Below are positions 1 through 8,963 of a DNA stretch of 64,000 nucleotides, in pieces. Position numbers and translations under genes: made by a program. Source of the stretch: Caballeronia sordidicola (GTDB lineage Bacteria > Pseudomonadota > Gammaproteobacteria > Burkholderiales > Burkholderiaceae); the NCBI RefSeq assembly GCF_000729995.1, contig NZ_JNFG01000214.1, positions 248,001 to 312,000 on the forward strand. Reading direction: 5' to 3'. Within the stretch, counting starts at the first letter, position 1. Each line of letters begins with the position of its first letter. The notes beneath the pieces were generated by a model that was given only the letters and a program-made list of their open reading frames with translations, had not been told where the DNA came from and searched no databases.

Positions 1-350
1 CAATACTCAGGTTGGTGTGCTGTGTTCTGGTGGCCTCTCAGTGCGTCAGTGCCGGCGCTCAGCCAAGTGATGCCAGTGCGGCCGCACCGACTACATCAAG
101 CGCCACGCCCACCGCGAAATCCACGCGGATCGCGAACCGGCAACTCGCGAAAAAAGTCCGTACCGCGTTGTCGAAAACCAAGGGGCTTGACATCACGTCA
201 ATTGCAATTCGCGCCAGAGGCGACAGCATCGCGCTGTCGGGCTCCGTTCCCGATGCCACACAAATCGAGAAGGCAGGCACAGTCGCCCAGGGGGTAGCGG
301 GCGTTACGTCCGTCAAGAACGATTTGACTGTTCGGGAAGTGGGTCAGTAG
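1..350 (+). CDS. BON-domain secreted protein (5' end cut by window)
   Basis: The reading frame is open to the left edge, so the true start probably lies outside the window; the first usable in-window start is a TTG at 12. The N-terminus is hydrophobic (VCCVLVASQCVSAGA), as in the end of a signal peptide, followed by a Ser/Thr/Ala-rich linker. The remainder (about residues 40-110) looks like one BON domain: alternating charged helix, then GDSIALSGSVPDATQ and a GVAGVTSVKNDLTV strand. BON proteins of the OsmY type are periplasmic and bind or stabilise envelopes or phospholipids. The signal peptide and domain are what I see; the exact role is unknown. Confidence 0.7.
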   Translation, partial: ILRLVCCVLVASQCVSAGAQPSDASAAAPTTSSATPTAKSTRIANRQLAKKVRTALSKTKGLDITSIAIRARGDSIALSGSVPDATQIEKAGTVAQGVAGVTSVKNDLTVREVGQ

Positions 351-512
351 GAAAAATCTCGTCGGCTCGTGGCTCGCTCCGTTGACATGTTCCTGGCTGC
401 CAGATCCCAGGTCTGGCAGTTCGTTTTCAGACAATATCTTGCTGATTAAATTAGCAATGCAGATCGTTTTGTTTGAGTGATCATCACACTCGACTAAAAA
501 CCGGATCAGGCA

Positions 513-806
513 ATGGGTCATCTCAGCACTCCCGTCAAACGCTATTCCCGCATTCCAGGCCTGGTCCTGTTGGTCTTAGGCACGGGACTCGCCCATCCCT
601 TCGTAATGTCAGGCGCGATCAACTCCAACGCGACGTTCACCGGGTCTGCTTGCGGATTGTACGGGTTCATCCAAATGGCTTTCGGCGCGCTATGCACAGC
701 GCTTGTCGCAGTCGGCGGCAATCACCTCGCGATGGCAATCATCCTGGTTTTGCTATGTGCGATTCATTTTCAGGAGATCAGCTTATGCAGAGTGACATTC
801 TTTTGA
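513..806 (+). pseudogene. C-terminal fragment of a Bcr/CflA-type MFS transporter
   Basis: The encoded residues GSACGLYGFIQMAFGALCT and the following hydrophobic segment look like the last transmembrane helices of a Bcr/CflA drug-resistance MFS transporter, where the segment AGxASGLYGxxQMxxGA is typical. Full members have about 400 residues; here only about 85 remain and nothing upstream continues them, so I read this as a decayed remnant. Its 3' end overlaps the start of the SnoaL-like gene at 785. Confidence 0.55.
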
Positions 807-1249
807 GCGAGAGGCTTCGCGTGCGTGAAACCATCGAGCGTTATTTCTTCGGAGTCGACGCGCAAGACGAAGGCGCACTCATCAGTTGTTTTATCGACGA
901 TGCAAGCGCCGAATACCACGTGACAACCCCGGAGCACAAGATTGTGTCCGGAGGGCTTGCGATCGCGCGAGACGTCTATGCCCATTGCAGCCAGTTCACC
1001 TCGTCCAACCACAGCGTCTCCAACTTCGTCGTCGATATTACGTCGGACATAGCCAATTCAAACACTTTCGCGGTCGCTCATGTCATCGTGCGCGGAAAGG
1101 CTCTCCTGAGAGGACTGCGGTATCAGGACCGTCTGGTCCGGCACATGGACGGATGGCGTGTCGCCAGGCGTTTGCACACTCCCTTGTGGCAGATCGAAGC
1201 CGACGTGCTGCCGCCAGCCTTTGCTCAAGCCCTGACAGAGCGCAAATAG
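785..1249 (+). CDS. SnoaL/NTF2-like protein
   Basis: A 154-residue protein starting at the ATG at 785, preceded by AGGAGA. The N-terminal helix (ERLRVRETIERYFFGVDAQDEGAL) followed by DDASAEYH and a C-terminal WRVARRLHTPLWQ is the classic layout of SnoaL-like/NTF2-fold domains, which include bile-acid dehydratase-like enzymes, ketosteroid isomerase-like enzymes and the small subunit of ring dioxygenases. It lies 12 bases before the binding-protein gene at 1262, so the two are probably co-transcribed. A function in the catabolic island, such as an isomerase or dehydratase, is inference. Confidence 0.75.
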   Translation: MQSDILLSERLRVRETIERYFFGVDAQDEGALISCFIDDASAEYHVTTPEHKIVSGGLAIARDVYAHCSQFTSSNHSVSNFVVDITSDIANSNTFAVAHVIVRGKALLRGLRYQDRLVRHMDGWRVARRLHTPLWQIEADVLPPAFAQALTERK

Positions 1250-1261
1250 CCAAGGAACAAC

Positions 1262-2497
1262 ATGAATCAGATCGACCTTCGCGCACGATTTCGGCCAACT
1301 GCGCGAACCTTGCGGACCGCACCTCTTCTTGCGCTGGCCGCAATGTCTTTTGTTCCCCACGGTGCCGCTGCGGCCGTCCCCATCAAGATCTGCTTTGTCG
1401 ATGATCGCAGCGGTGCAGCAGCGGACACGGGCAAGCTCAGCCTCGAGGGTATTGAACTTGCAATCGACCAATTCAATACGGTGGGAGGGGCGAAGGGCCA
1501 CACCGCGCAGTTGATCGCTTACGACGGAAAAACCGACCCTCAGCTCTCCGCGACTTATGCCCAGCGCTGTGCCGAGGACGATCACGCACTCCTGATTCTT
1601 GGTGGCGATCCTACCGCACCGGCAGCGGCAATGATTCCGATCGCCGAGGACAATCGCATCCCCCTATTCATCCTGGCAGCAACCGCCGACCGCCTGACCC
1701 AGCCGGTCATGCCCTATGTGTTTCGATTCGGACCGGATAGCACCCAGGAAGCGCAGGCCGTGGCTGATCTGCTAGCCACGCAGCAATTCAAGCGAGTGGC
1801 CCTTGTTGCGTGCTCCGCGACCTCCGGGATCGACTATCTACGCGCGATTACCACGGCGCTTGAAAAAAGAAATATCCCGATCGTCATCGAACAAACCTAT
1901 GACATCAACGCCGTTGACCTGTCACCGCAAATGGCTAACGTTCGCAATGCAAAGCCAGACGTCGTGGTCGTGATTCCCTATCCTGCCGATGGCGCGCGCG
2001 TCCTGCGTACGGCCCAGCAGCTCGGCATGAACTTGCCGACGGTGGTTGTACGCACCGTGCTGATGGACACGTTACGCAAACTCGCGGGCGATGCGTCGGA
2101 CGGCGTCGTCACGCCCAATACGGTCGACACCAGCCGGGCTGACGTAAAACTTCTCTTCAGCCATCTGGACACGCGATATGGGCCACACCAGCCAACGCTC
2201 TACTCGGTCATCTCGTACGACGCGGCACGTGTCTCACTCGCCATTGCCAGTCAGCCAGATGTCCTCCAGCGTCTGGAAGCGGGCGACATCGCGGCTGCGC
2301 GGCAAAATTTCCGCGACGAGGTGGAACGAATCGGAACATTTGAAGGGGTGCAGGGGCGCAAGGGCGCAACGTATCGGTTCACTGCTCGCAATCACCAGGG
2401 ACCGGAGGGAAACAACTGGTACGTGTACACCCAGGTGGCCGAAAAAGGGACACGCCTGGTGCCAGCCAATCTGAATACTTTCAACCCTGCCAGGTAG
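1262..2497 (+). CDS. ABC transporter substrate-binding protein (LivK type), orphan copy
   Basis: A 411-residue periplasmic binding protein of the branched-chain amino-acid class (peripla_BP_6). A signal peptide (RTAPLLALAAMSF...AAAA) precedes the mature start PIKICFVDDRSGAAADTG. It is a clear paralogue of the protein at 19796-21043, sharing stretches such as IAYDGKTDPQL, PYPADGARVLRTA and RYGPHQPTLY. No permease or ATPase genes lie next to it, so it may feed the LivHMGF importer at 16.3-19.7 kb. BCAA-type binding proteins in Burkholderiaceae often bind aromatic or other carboxylic acids rather than leucine. Confidence 0.9.
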   Translation: MNQIDLRARFRPTARTLRTAPLLALAAMSFVPHGAAAAVPIKICFVDDRSGAAADTGKLSLEGIELAIDQFNTVGGAKGHTAQLIAYDGKTDPQLSATYAQRCAEDDHALLILGGDPTAPAAAMIPIAEDNRIPLFILAATADRLTQPVMPYVFRFGPDSTQEAQAVADLLATQQFKRVALVACSATSGIDYLRAITTALEKRNIPIVIEQTYDINAVDLSPQMANVRNAKPDVVVVIPYPADGARVLRTAQQLGMNLPTVVVRTVLMDTLRKLAGDASDGVVTPNTVDTSRADVKLLFSHLDTRYGPHQPTLYSVISYDAARVSLAIASQPDVLQRLEAGDIAAARQNFRDEVERIGTFEGVQGRKGATYRFTARNHQGPEGNNWYVYTQVAEKGTRLVPANLNTFNPAR

Positions 2498-2643
2498 CGG
2501 AACGTTACTTTGAGCTTTCGGCTCAAGCCTGCTGCACGTCGCACTTTGGTTCGCGTCTCTGACCCGAAAACTCGGCCGTCGCGCCAACTGGAAAGTCGAC
2601 GGTCTCTTGACACCGCCCGACCGCTGTCGCATTATATATCTAT

Positions 2644-2669
2644 GGTTGATCCATTGATATTTGGATCAA
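2644..2669 (+). promoter_or_regulatory. Putative operator/promoter upstream of the 2712 operon
   Basis: GGTTGATCCATTG (2644-2656) matches 11 of 13 bases of the GGTTCATCCAATG core found before three other operons of the island, in the same orientation relative to the gene. It is also one arm of a perfect inverted repeat, TTGATCCA (2646-2653) and TGGATCAA (2662-2669), with an 8-base spacer. It ends 43 bases before the CoA-transferase start. Binding by the GntR regulator encoded at 13978 is inferred. Confidence 0.6.
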
Positions 2670-2711
2670 ATTGTGTATGAATTACCGAGTTGCTTTTGAG
2701 AGAGAAGCCAG

Positions 2712-3893
2712 ATGTCTGAAGCCGAAATTGGTTTGTCGTCCGATCAGTCTCCCGCTAGCCCGTCCGCTCCTGGCATTGACGGGGAGCGGCCCAAGCGCCC
2801 GCTCGATGGCATTGTCGTCGTGGAGACCTCAAGTTTCCTGACAGGGCCGTTCACGGCGATGATGCTTGCCGACCTCGGCGCCGACGTCATCAAGGTCGAG
2901 CCGCCGGGCGGCGACGGGTTCCGCAAGTTCGGGCACAACCGTGAGGGCTTCGGGGCCTCATGGACGAATGCGAATCGAGGCAAGCGCAGCGTGGTGATTG
3001 ATCTGAAGACGGATGAGGGAACGCGCCGCCTGAAGAACCTGCTCGCTACCGCGGACATCCTTGTCGAGAACTGGCGGCCACGCGTTGCCGCCTCGCTCGG
3101 TCTCGGTCAGGATGTGCTGCAGGCGCTTTACCCGCGCCTCATTCGCCTGTCGATCAACGGCTTCGGCGACACCGGCGCGCTCGCCAATGCACCGGCGTTC
3201 GATTCGCTGATCCAGGGCCGCACCGGCATCGTGGCGTCCGAAGGCCGCAACGGCAAACCAGCGGTTACTCCGTTCAACATGGTCGACAAGGTGACCGGAG
3301 CATTCGGCGCCCAGGCGGTCCTCGCGGCCCTCTACGAGCGTGAGAAAACGGGAAAAGGCGGACACATTAAATTGCCTATGCTTGACGTCATGGGCTATTT
3401 CAACTTCCCCGACATGTTCCAGCACCGTACCTTCGAAGGCGACACGTCAGCGTGGAAGCCACCCGCGTCGCAGGTGCTCGAAACGTCTGACGGATTCGTT
3501 GTCATCTCTCCCGCCAACGGCGCGCAGATGTCAAAGACGCTTAACGCGGTGGATCGGCCCGAGTGGAAGGAAGAGTTCAAGCAGATGCGCGACCCGGTGG
3601 CCATGGCGGACGAATTTTTCCGGCGCGTGGGCGCGGTGGTGAAGGAGAAAAACACAGCGTTCTGGTTGTCACGTTTCGAGGAACTGGACGTCCCCGCCGC
3701 CCCTGTATTTTCCCTCGACGAATTCCTGAACGACCCCCAGGTGGCGAACAACCGCGTGTTCGATTTCGTGGACTCTCCCGTAGGCCCGATCCGGACCGTG
3801 CGTTACCCGGCCACCTTTGACGATCGTATGTTCGCGGCGCGCTCGGGGCCGCCTGGAATTGGCGAGCACGACAAGGAAATCGGCGGCAATTAA
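2712..3893 (+). CDS. CaiB/BaiF family CoA-transferase (family III)
   Basis: A 393-residue family III CoA-transferase, which moves CoA from a donor thioester such as succinyl-CoA to a carboxylic acid. The family signature appears as GIVVVETSSFLTGPFTAMMLADLGADVIKVEPP near residues 30-65, and the likely nucleophilic Asp sits in KLPMLDVMGYF. It is the first gene of a plus-strand operon with a fumarylacetoacetate-type hydrolase and an alpha/beta hydrolase, behind a copy of the island's operator. Two further CaiB homologues lie at 28.4-30.9 kb. The substrate cannot be read from sequence. Confidence 0.92.
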   Translation: MSEAEIGLSSDQSPASPSAPGIDGERPKRPLDGIVVVETSSFLTGPFTAMMLADLGADVIKVEPPGGDGFRKFGHNREGFGASWTNANRGKRSVVIDLKTDEGTRRLKNLLATADILVENWRPRVAASLGLGQDVLQALYPRLIRLSINGFGDTGALANAPAFDSLIQGRTGIVASEGRNGKPAVTPFNMVDKVTGAFGAQAVLAALYEREKTGKGGHIKLPMLDVMGYFNFPDMFQHRTFEGDTSAWKPPASQVLETSDGFVVISPANGAQMSKTLNAVDRPEWKEEFKQMRDPVAMADEFFRRVGAVVKEKNTAFWLSRFEELDVPAAPVFSLDEFLNDPQVANNRVFDFVDSPVGPIRTVRYPATFDDRMFAARSGPPGIGEHDKEIGGN

Positions 3894-3961
3894 CCGTCCG
3901 GCATGCGCTCCCTATCCAAATATGCAAGCGGCTATCCACACAATCAACCCAGGACAATGAC

Positions 3962-4849
3962 ATGAAACTCGCAAGCTTCAATGGAGGACGGATCGGCGTC
4001 GTGATCGACGACGACATCGTGGACGTTTCGGAACTGCTGAACGCAACGCCGAACGCGTGGCCGCCGGTCGCCATGCTGCATGTGATCGATCGCTTCGCCT
4101 CGCTGCGCGGCAAGATCGAGGACTTCGTGCAAACGGCTGCGCGCACGAAACTCTCCGGGGTGAGGCTCGAGACACCGGTCGCGTGGCCGAACAAGGTCAT
4201 CGCCTTCCCTGCGAACTATCACGCCCATGTCGAGGAGATGAAGACCGGCACCGGTCTCATCTCGGCGTTCAAGGCAGACGGACAAGGGTTCTTCTTGAAG
4301 GCGAACTCCAGCCTGAGCGGGCCAAACGACCCCATCGTCCTGCCGAACATTCCAAACCGGCAGATCCATCACGAGTGCGAGCTCGCGATCTTCATCGGCA
4401 AAGGCGGCCGCGAGATCAGCCGCGACGACGCGCTCGGTCATGTGTTCGGCTATGCCTGCCTGATCGATGTCGTTGTGCGCGGCAAGGAAGAACGCGTGAT
4501 GCGCAAGTCCTATGACAGTTTCTGTCCGGTTGGACCTTACATCGTGACTGCCGACGAGGTGCCCAATTACGACTCAATCGACCTGCAACTCTCGGTCAAC
4601 GGCGAGACACGTCAGAGCGCCAGCACGCGCGATCTTATCGTCGATATTCCGGAGATGATCCGGATGGCGTCCGCGGTGATGACGCTGTACCCGGGCGACA
4701 TCATTGCAACGGGCACACCTGCCGGCGTCGGCCCGATCCACGGTGGCGACAAGGTCGTGATCGAAATCGGCAAGGTCGGGAAAATGTCGATCGATGTCGT
4801 GCAAAGCGAAGGCGGCAATCATCCCGTCTGGGATAAGCCGCTCAACTGA
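3962..4849 (+). CDS. Fumarylacetoacetate hydrolase family protein
   Basis: A 295-residue FAH-superfamily enzyme with the metal-binding pattern HHECELAIFIGK in the middle and the glycine-rich GDIIATGTPAGVG near the C-terminus. Such enzymes hydrolyse C-C bonds in beta-diketo acids, for example fumarylpyruvate or acylpyruvates, or decarboxylate/hydrate ring-cleavage products. Because a gentisate-dioxygenase-like cupin is present at 7857-8903, hydrolysis of a maleyl/fumarylpyruvate-type cleavage product is the likely role. It is longer than the compact NagK type (about 230 residues) and has the extra N-terminal domain common in FAH paralogues. Confidence 0.9.
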   Translation: MKLASFNGGRIGVVIDDDIVDVSELLNATPNAWPPVAMLHVIDRFASLRGKIEDFVQTAARTKLSGVRLETPVAWPNKVIAFPANYHAHVEEMKTGTGLISAFKADGQGFFLKANSSLSGPNDPIVLPNIPNRQIHHECELAIFIGKGGREISRDDALGHVFGYACLIDVVVRGKEERVMRKSYDSFCPVGPYIVTADEVPNYDSIDLQLSVNGETRQSASTRDLIVDIPEMIRMASAVMTLYPGDIIATGTPAGVGPIHGGDKVVIEIGKVGKMSIDVVQSEGGNHPVWDKPLN

Positions 4850-4906
4850 GCCGCTCAGCCAGGTCGTTTAACTCAGCCGTCCAACTAAGCGAGGAATATC
4901 GAGCGC

Positions 4907-5809
4907 ATGGATTCCAGTCAATCGAAACCGCCTCTCCAGGCTCCGTTGCATTCCCGCCGTCTGACAATGAGCGATGGCGTGGCGCTGGCCGCAACCGTCA
5001 GCGGGCAACCCGGCCAGCCCGCGGTCGTCCTCCTGCATGGCGGCGGTCAGACCCGTCATTCGTGGCAGGGTACGGTGCAGTCGCTCGGCGCGCTCGGCTA
5101 CCATGCGCTCGCCTTCGACGCGCGTGGTCACGGTGACAGCGACTGGTCTGCGAAGCCGGATTATTCGTACGACCGCCTGGCGGACGACCTGGAAACCGTT
5201 GCGTCGAAAATGGGCGATGCTCCGGTCATCATCGGTGCCTCTATGGGCGGCATGACTGCCATGCATGCGATTGGCCGCAACCCCACGGAGCTCGCGCGTG
5301 CAATGGTGCTCGTGGATATCGCGCCGCGCGTCGATCCAAAGGGGTTGAAGCGCGTGAACGACTTTCTCAACGGCTATCGCGACGGTTTCGCGGATCTGGA
5401 GGAAGCAGCCGATGCCGTGGCCGCCTACAACCCGCACCGCCCGCGCCCGCAGAATCCGCGTGGCCTGATGAAAAACCTGCGACTGCGCGACGATGGCCGT
5501 CTTCACTGGCACTGGGACCCACGTTTCTTTCGTGAGCGCAGTGACGAGCAGCGTGAGAAGAGCGCAAAGCGGCTGCTCGACATGTGCCCGCATATTGCTA
5601 TCCCATCATTACTCGTGTTTGGCGCTCAAAGCGATGTGGTAACGACCGCGGGTATCGATGAATTGCGGGCGCGGTTGCCTCAACTCGAGGTGGGTACGGT
5701 GCCGGGCGCGGGACACATGATTGCAGGCGATCGCAACGATGCGTTCAACGGCGCAATCATGCCGTTTCTCGAACGCCATGCGGGCCTGGGTGACAGTCTG
5801 ATCGCCTGA
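4907..5809 (+). CDS. Alpha/beta-fold hydrolase
   Basis: A 300-residue alpha/beta hydrolase. Visible landmarks are the oxyanion-hole strand VVLLHGGGQTRHSW (near residue 40), the nucleophile elbow IGASMGGMTA with Ser, an acid in LLVFGAQSDVV, and the catalytic His in VPGAGHMI. The family covers esterases, C-C hydrolases and thioesterases. It is the last gene of the 2712-5809 operon. In context it could hydrolyse an ester or lactone substrate, a ring-cleavage product, or a CoA thioester; the sequence does not decide between these. Confidence 0.9.
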   Translation: MDSSQSKPPLQAPLHSRRLTMSDGVALAATVSGQPGQPAVVLLHGGGQTRHSWQGTVQSLGALGYHALAFDARGHGDSDWSAKPDYSYDRLADDLETVASKMGDAPVIIGASMGGMTAMHAIGRNPTELARAMVLVDIAPRVDPKGLKRVNDFLNGYRDGFADLEEAADAVAAYNPHRPRPQNPRGLMKNLRLRDDGRLHWHWDPRFFRERSDEQREKSAKRLLDMCPHIAIPSLLVFGAQSDVVTTAGIDELRARLPQLEVGTVPGAGHMIAGDRNDAFNGAIMPFLERHAGLGDSLIA

Positions 5810-5896
5810 GCTGATTGAGATTTGATGCTTGCGCGCATCGGCATCGGCTGAAACAATTTCCAGCAAGACGAGCGCAGATCAACATGCGCCGCATGC

Positions 5897-6037
5897 TCAC
5901 TCCCCAACCGGATCTCCAACCGGAATACTCCCCGCATAAGCGAGCGCGCACAGCAGCACCGCGCAACTCAACTGGCTCGCCATTGTACAAGCACGTGTGC
6001 GCAGGTCGTTCCACCAGTCCTTCGTGATCGTGTCCAT
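5897..6037 (-). CDS. Small ORF, possible 46-residue membrane peptide
   Basis: On the minus strand an ATG at 6037 is preceded at good spacing by GAGGAAGG and encodes 46 residues ending at the TGA at 5897-5899. The first part is polar and Trp-containing (MDTITKDWWNDLRTR); the second is a hydrophobic stretch (LSCAVLLCALAYAGSIPVG) long enough for one membrane helix. It lies 132 bases after the flavin hydroxylase stop, at the end of the gentisate-type operon. I do not recognise it; the strong ribosome-binding site is the main support. Confidence 0.45.
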   Translation of the reverse strand: MDTITKDWWNDLRTRACTMASQLSCAVLLCALAYAGSIPVGDPVGE

Positions 6038-6169
6038 ATTGCCTTCCTCACTGCCGCACCAACAACTTAACAGCGACTAACAACGAAGCGACAATAGGCA
6101 CGGCATGTGGCCCGTGCCCTCCTCGCGCTCTGCTTCCGCCTGCCTTGACGCTTCAGCCTCACGTCCGGG

Positions 6170-7801
6170 TCAGTTGTTCCCGGCGCCTCGCACGGTGTCA
6201 ATGAGCGCGAGCGCGTCTTCCGGCAAAGCGTCGCCGCGCCACGCAACCTGTCCGTCGGGACGCACGAGGACAAGGCGGCGCTCGTACAGCTTGCGCGCCT
6301 CCTCATTGTCGATATCTACCGCCTTGAACGGGACCTTGCGCGTCCCGGCCGCTTCGCTCAACGCGTTCACGCTCAAGCTCGAGCTCGATCCCGCCGCCCC
6401 GAAGCACAGGAGCACGAACTCCTTGCCGAACAGGTCGAGCGTCGACTTGCCTTCGGCGAGCCACACATGCGGTGCACGTGAACCAGGACGCGCGGTCTGG
6501 ACGTAACTGGACACTTCATCGGGTGGCTGCGGCGTGCCATCAGGCACGATGATCGGAGAACCCTCGTACATGTAGCCGAGGTGAATGCCGATCGAAAACC
6601 ATTCCCGCTTCATCAATGCCGTGTATTGATCGCCGAACTCTATGCGCGCGGCTTCAGACTCGGGACCGTCCTCGAAGATCGCCTTGGAGGGCGACAGCAC
6701 GCGCGGCGACAGCATCCGCTTCAGGTTGTCCGTCGCTTCGGCAACATTGCGGATTGCGACCGGCCTCTGCTCCGATTCATAGGTGTCCAGAAGATGATCG
6801 CCGCCCCACCCCTGCAGTCTGGCCGCGAGTTTCCACGAGAGGTTGACCGCGTCCTGGATACCCGTGTTCATGCCGAAGCCGCCTGTTGGGGAAGTCAGAT
6901 GCGCCGCATCCCCCGCGATGAAGATGCGCTTCGTGCCGTAACGATCGGCAACCAGTTGGCGCCGTACCCACGGCAGCATTGAAAGAATCTCGAACTCGAA
7001 GTCGCGGCCGACCGCGCGCACGATCGCGCTGCGCATGTACTCCTCGGTGTGTGTCTCGCGGTTGCTGTCTCCCACCAGCGAAAAGCGCCACTGATCGCGT
7101 CCGTTGATTGCAACTAGCGTGGCCCACGTGCCTTCCGGACCGATGAAGATGTATCGGTACGCGCGCTTCTTGTCGTGCAGCGCTTCGAGGTTGTCGCTCC
7201 GGAAAATGACGTTGGTCGTATAGGTCAAGGTCGGCTCGCCTGTCATGCCGATGCCGAGCGCCTGACGCACGACGCTCGCGCCGCCGTCGGAACCCACGAG
7301 ATACCCGGCTTCAATGACCCTCTCTTCGCCACTCAGCGTGTCGCGCACCTTCGCGCTCACACCATCCGTCGTCTCATGGAATTCGACCAGTTCCGAGTTG
7401 TAGGAGAGCGTCACACCGGGCGTTTGTTGGGCGAAGCGGCGCAATACCGGATCGAAGAAATTTTGCGGACACCGCTCGCGCTTTTGCGGGCTCTGCGGTG
7501 GACACTTCTCTTCGCTCGGGCTCGGAAAGATTTCACGGCCGAACTCGTAACCATTGAGACCCGTAACCCATGCGCAATCCTGCGGATAGTCGCGGTTATA
7601 GCCAGCCTCGTGAACCCATGGCACGATGCCCCAGCGTCGGCAATATTCCATCGTCCGCACGCCGACCATGTCCATCTTCGGCTGAATCACCTTCCCATCG
7701 CTTCGTTCAATCAGCATGCATGACACGCCGCGAAATCCAAGGTCGCCGGCGAGCGCCAGTCCAATCGGGCCCGCGCCCACGATCAATACAGGTGTGTACA
7801 T
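6170..7801 (-). CDS. FAD-dependent aromatic hydroxylase (group A flavoprotein monooxygenase)
   Basis: A 543-residue NAD(P)H/FAD monooxygenase of the PheA/TfdB/MhpA group. The ATG at 7801 is chosen because GGAGA lies just upstream and the FAD dinucleotide motif follows at once (GAGPIG, residues 9-14). The DG motif is at about 171-175 (SDGGA) and the GD motif at 297-298 (FIAGDAAH). The C-terminal 100 residues resemble the thioredoxin-like domain of phenol hydroxylase relatives. It follows the gentisate dioxygenase-like gene, so para-hydroxylation of a salicylate- or 3-hydroxybenzoate-like intermediate is the natural guess. A Cys/Pro-rich insertion near residue 100 is unusual. Confidence 0.88.
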   Translation of the reverse strand: MYTPVLIVGAGPIGLALAGDLGFRGVSCMLIERSDGKVIQPKMDMVGVRTMEYCRRWGIVPWVHEAGYNRDYPQDCAWVTGLNGYEFGREIFPSPSEEKCPPQSPQKRERCPQNFFDPVLRRFAQQTPGVTLSYNSELVEFHETTDGVSAKVRDTLSGEERVIEAGYLVGSDGGASVVRQALGIGMTGEPTLTYTTNVIFRSDNLEALHDKKRAYRYIFIGPEGTWATLVAINGRDQWRFSLVGDSNRETHTEEYMRSAIVRAVGRDFEFEILSMLPWVRRQLVADRYGTKRIFIAGDAAHLTSPTGGFGMNTGIQDAVNLSWKLAARLQGWGGDHLLDTYESEQRPVAIRNVAEATDNLKRMLSPRVLSPSKAIFEDGPESEAARIEFGDQYTALMKREWFSIGIHLGYMYEGSPIIVPDGTPQPPDEVSSYVQTARPGSRAPHVWLAEGKSTLDLFGKEFVLLCFGAAGSSSSLSVNALSEAAGTRKVPFKAVDIDNEEARKLYERRLVLVRPDGQVAWRGDALPEDALALIDTVRGAGNN

Positions 7802-7856
7802 CTGCAGTCTCCAAGAGTGTGTGTTCGTCCTGCGCAGCGGCGGCCTGAATCCGTGG

Positions 7857-8903
7857 CTAGACCGCTTCTTCCCGATACAGACCGAGCTTGCGCAGGGCTG
7901 GAATGTCGTTGACCTGGAACAGCATCGCCGTCGTGTCGTCCGAGCGGTTGATGTGTTCGTGCACGGCCCATGGCGGAATCGCCATGAAGTCGCCAGCCCC
8001 CCATTCGAAGGTCGTGCCGTCGACAATGGTCGCGCCGGTTCCCTTCATCACGTAATAGACCATGCTCCCCGTGTGACGATGCGCCTTCGTGTGAATGCCA
8101 GGCCGCAACGACTGCAGCACCGTGCCAATCGTCGGCATAGCCGAGCCTCCCGTGATGGGATTCAGATACTCAAGCGCGGTGTCGTCGAACGGATCGGGCG
8201 GCAACCCGGCGGCGAGCCGCAGGGCTTCCTGCGCGCGCTCAGCCCCATAGACGAGGAGCGGATTCAGCTCAGGCGTGCTGGTGTCGTTCAGCGGCTTCAT
8301 GATGCCGCTGCCATAGCGCCGATACGAACGGTCGGGCACGTCGGACACCGCCTGCCGTGGCTGCGCCGATCCTTCGAAAAACGTCGCATGCATCGAGCGG
8401 ACGAGCGAGATGTCCAGCACATCTAACCAGATCATCGGTTCGTCACCCTTGTGCTCGTGGTCATGCCACGTCCACGCGGGCGTCAGCACGAGATCGCCTT
8501 CGTTCATCTCGTAGCGCTCACCGTCGACGATCGTGTCGGCGCCGCGGCCTTTCATGATGAAGCGCAGCGCGCTTGCCGCATGTCGATGCGCGGTCGCGAT
8601 CTCGCCGGGCAAGATGTATTGAATCGATGCCCAGAACGTGGGCGTGGTGCCGAACGGCAAGCCGCGATTGGCGAGGCGCAACGTACGGCGCTGTCCGCCG
8701 GCTTCCAGTTTCAGCTTCGCGCCGATTTTCTCCAGCAGCCGTTCGAGGTCCCTCGCCTTCCAGTGCGCGGGCTGCATTGTCGATTGCGGTTCGCGCGTGA
8801 ATAGCGGGCCGTCGGTCGGTTGCGCGACGCGGCAGTTAAAACTATCCAGTTCTTCGGCCAACGCCTGGCGTTGGGCCGTGTCAGTCATTACTGTTTCACT
8901 CAT
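7857..8903 (-). CDS. Gentisate 1,2-dioxygenase-like bicupin
   Basis: A 348-residue two-cupin protein of the gentisate/1-hydroxy-2-naphthoate dioxygenase family. Cupin 1 has the iron ligand pattern AHRH (His106, His108) and WHDH (His147-149); cupin 2 repeats it as AHRH (275-277) with VHEH (315-317). The ATG at 8903 follows GGGAG. Family members use Fe(II) and O2 to cleave a dihydroxylated ring between carboxyl- and hydroxyl-bearing carbons, giving maleylpyruvate from gentisate. The FAH-type hydrolase at 3962 and the hydroxylase downstream fit a gentisate-type route. The exact substrate could be a substituted gentisate. Confidence 0.88.
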   Translation of the reverse strand: MSETVMTDTAQRQALAEELDSFNCRVAQPTDGPLFTREPQSTMQPAHWKARDLERLLEKIGAKLKLEAGGQRRTLRLANRGLPFGTTPTFWASIQYILPGEIATAHRHAASALRFIMKGRGADTIVDGERYEMNEGDLVLTPAWTWHDHEHKGDEPMIWLDVLDISLVRSMHATFFEGSAQPRQAVSDVPDRSYRRYGSGIMKPLNDTSTPELNPLLVYGAERAQEALRLAAGLPPDPFDDTALEYLNPITGGSAMPTIGTVLQSLRPGIHTKAHRHTGSMVYYVMKGTGATIVDGTTFEWGAGDFMAIPPWAVHEHINRSDDTTAMLFQVNDIPALRKLGLYREEAV

Positions 8904-8963
8904 GGCGACTCCCGATAAGATTGGCAACGATCGAAGGGCATGGCGTGGCGCTGCACGCGCGCA

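Noticed and set aside
2646..2669. Inverted repeat as a terminator for the livK-type gene ending at 2497
   Set aside because: There is no T-run, it lies about 150 bases after the stop, and it matches the operator motif found before the other operons.
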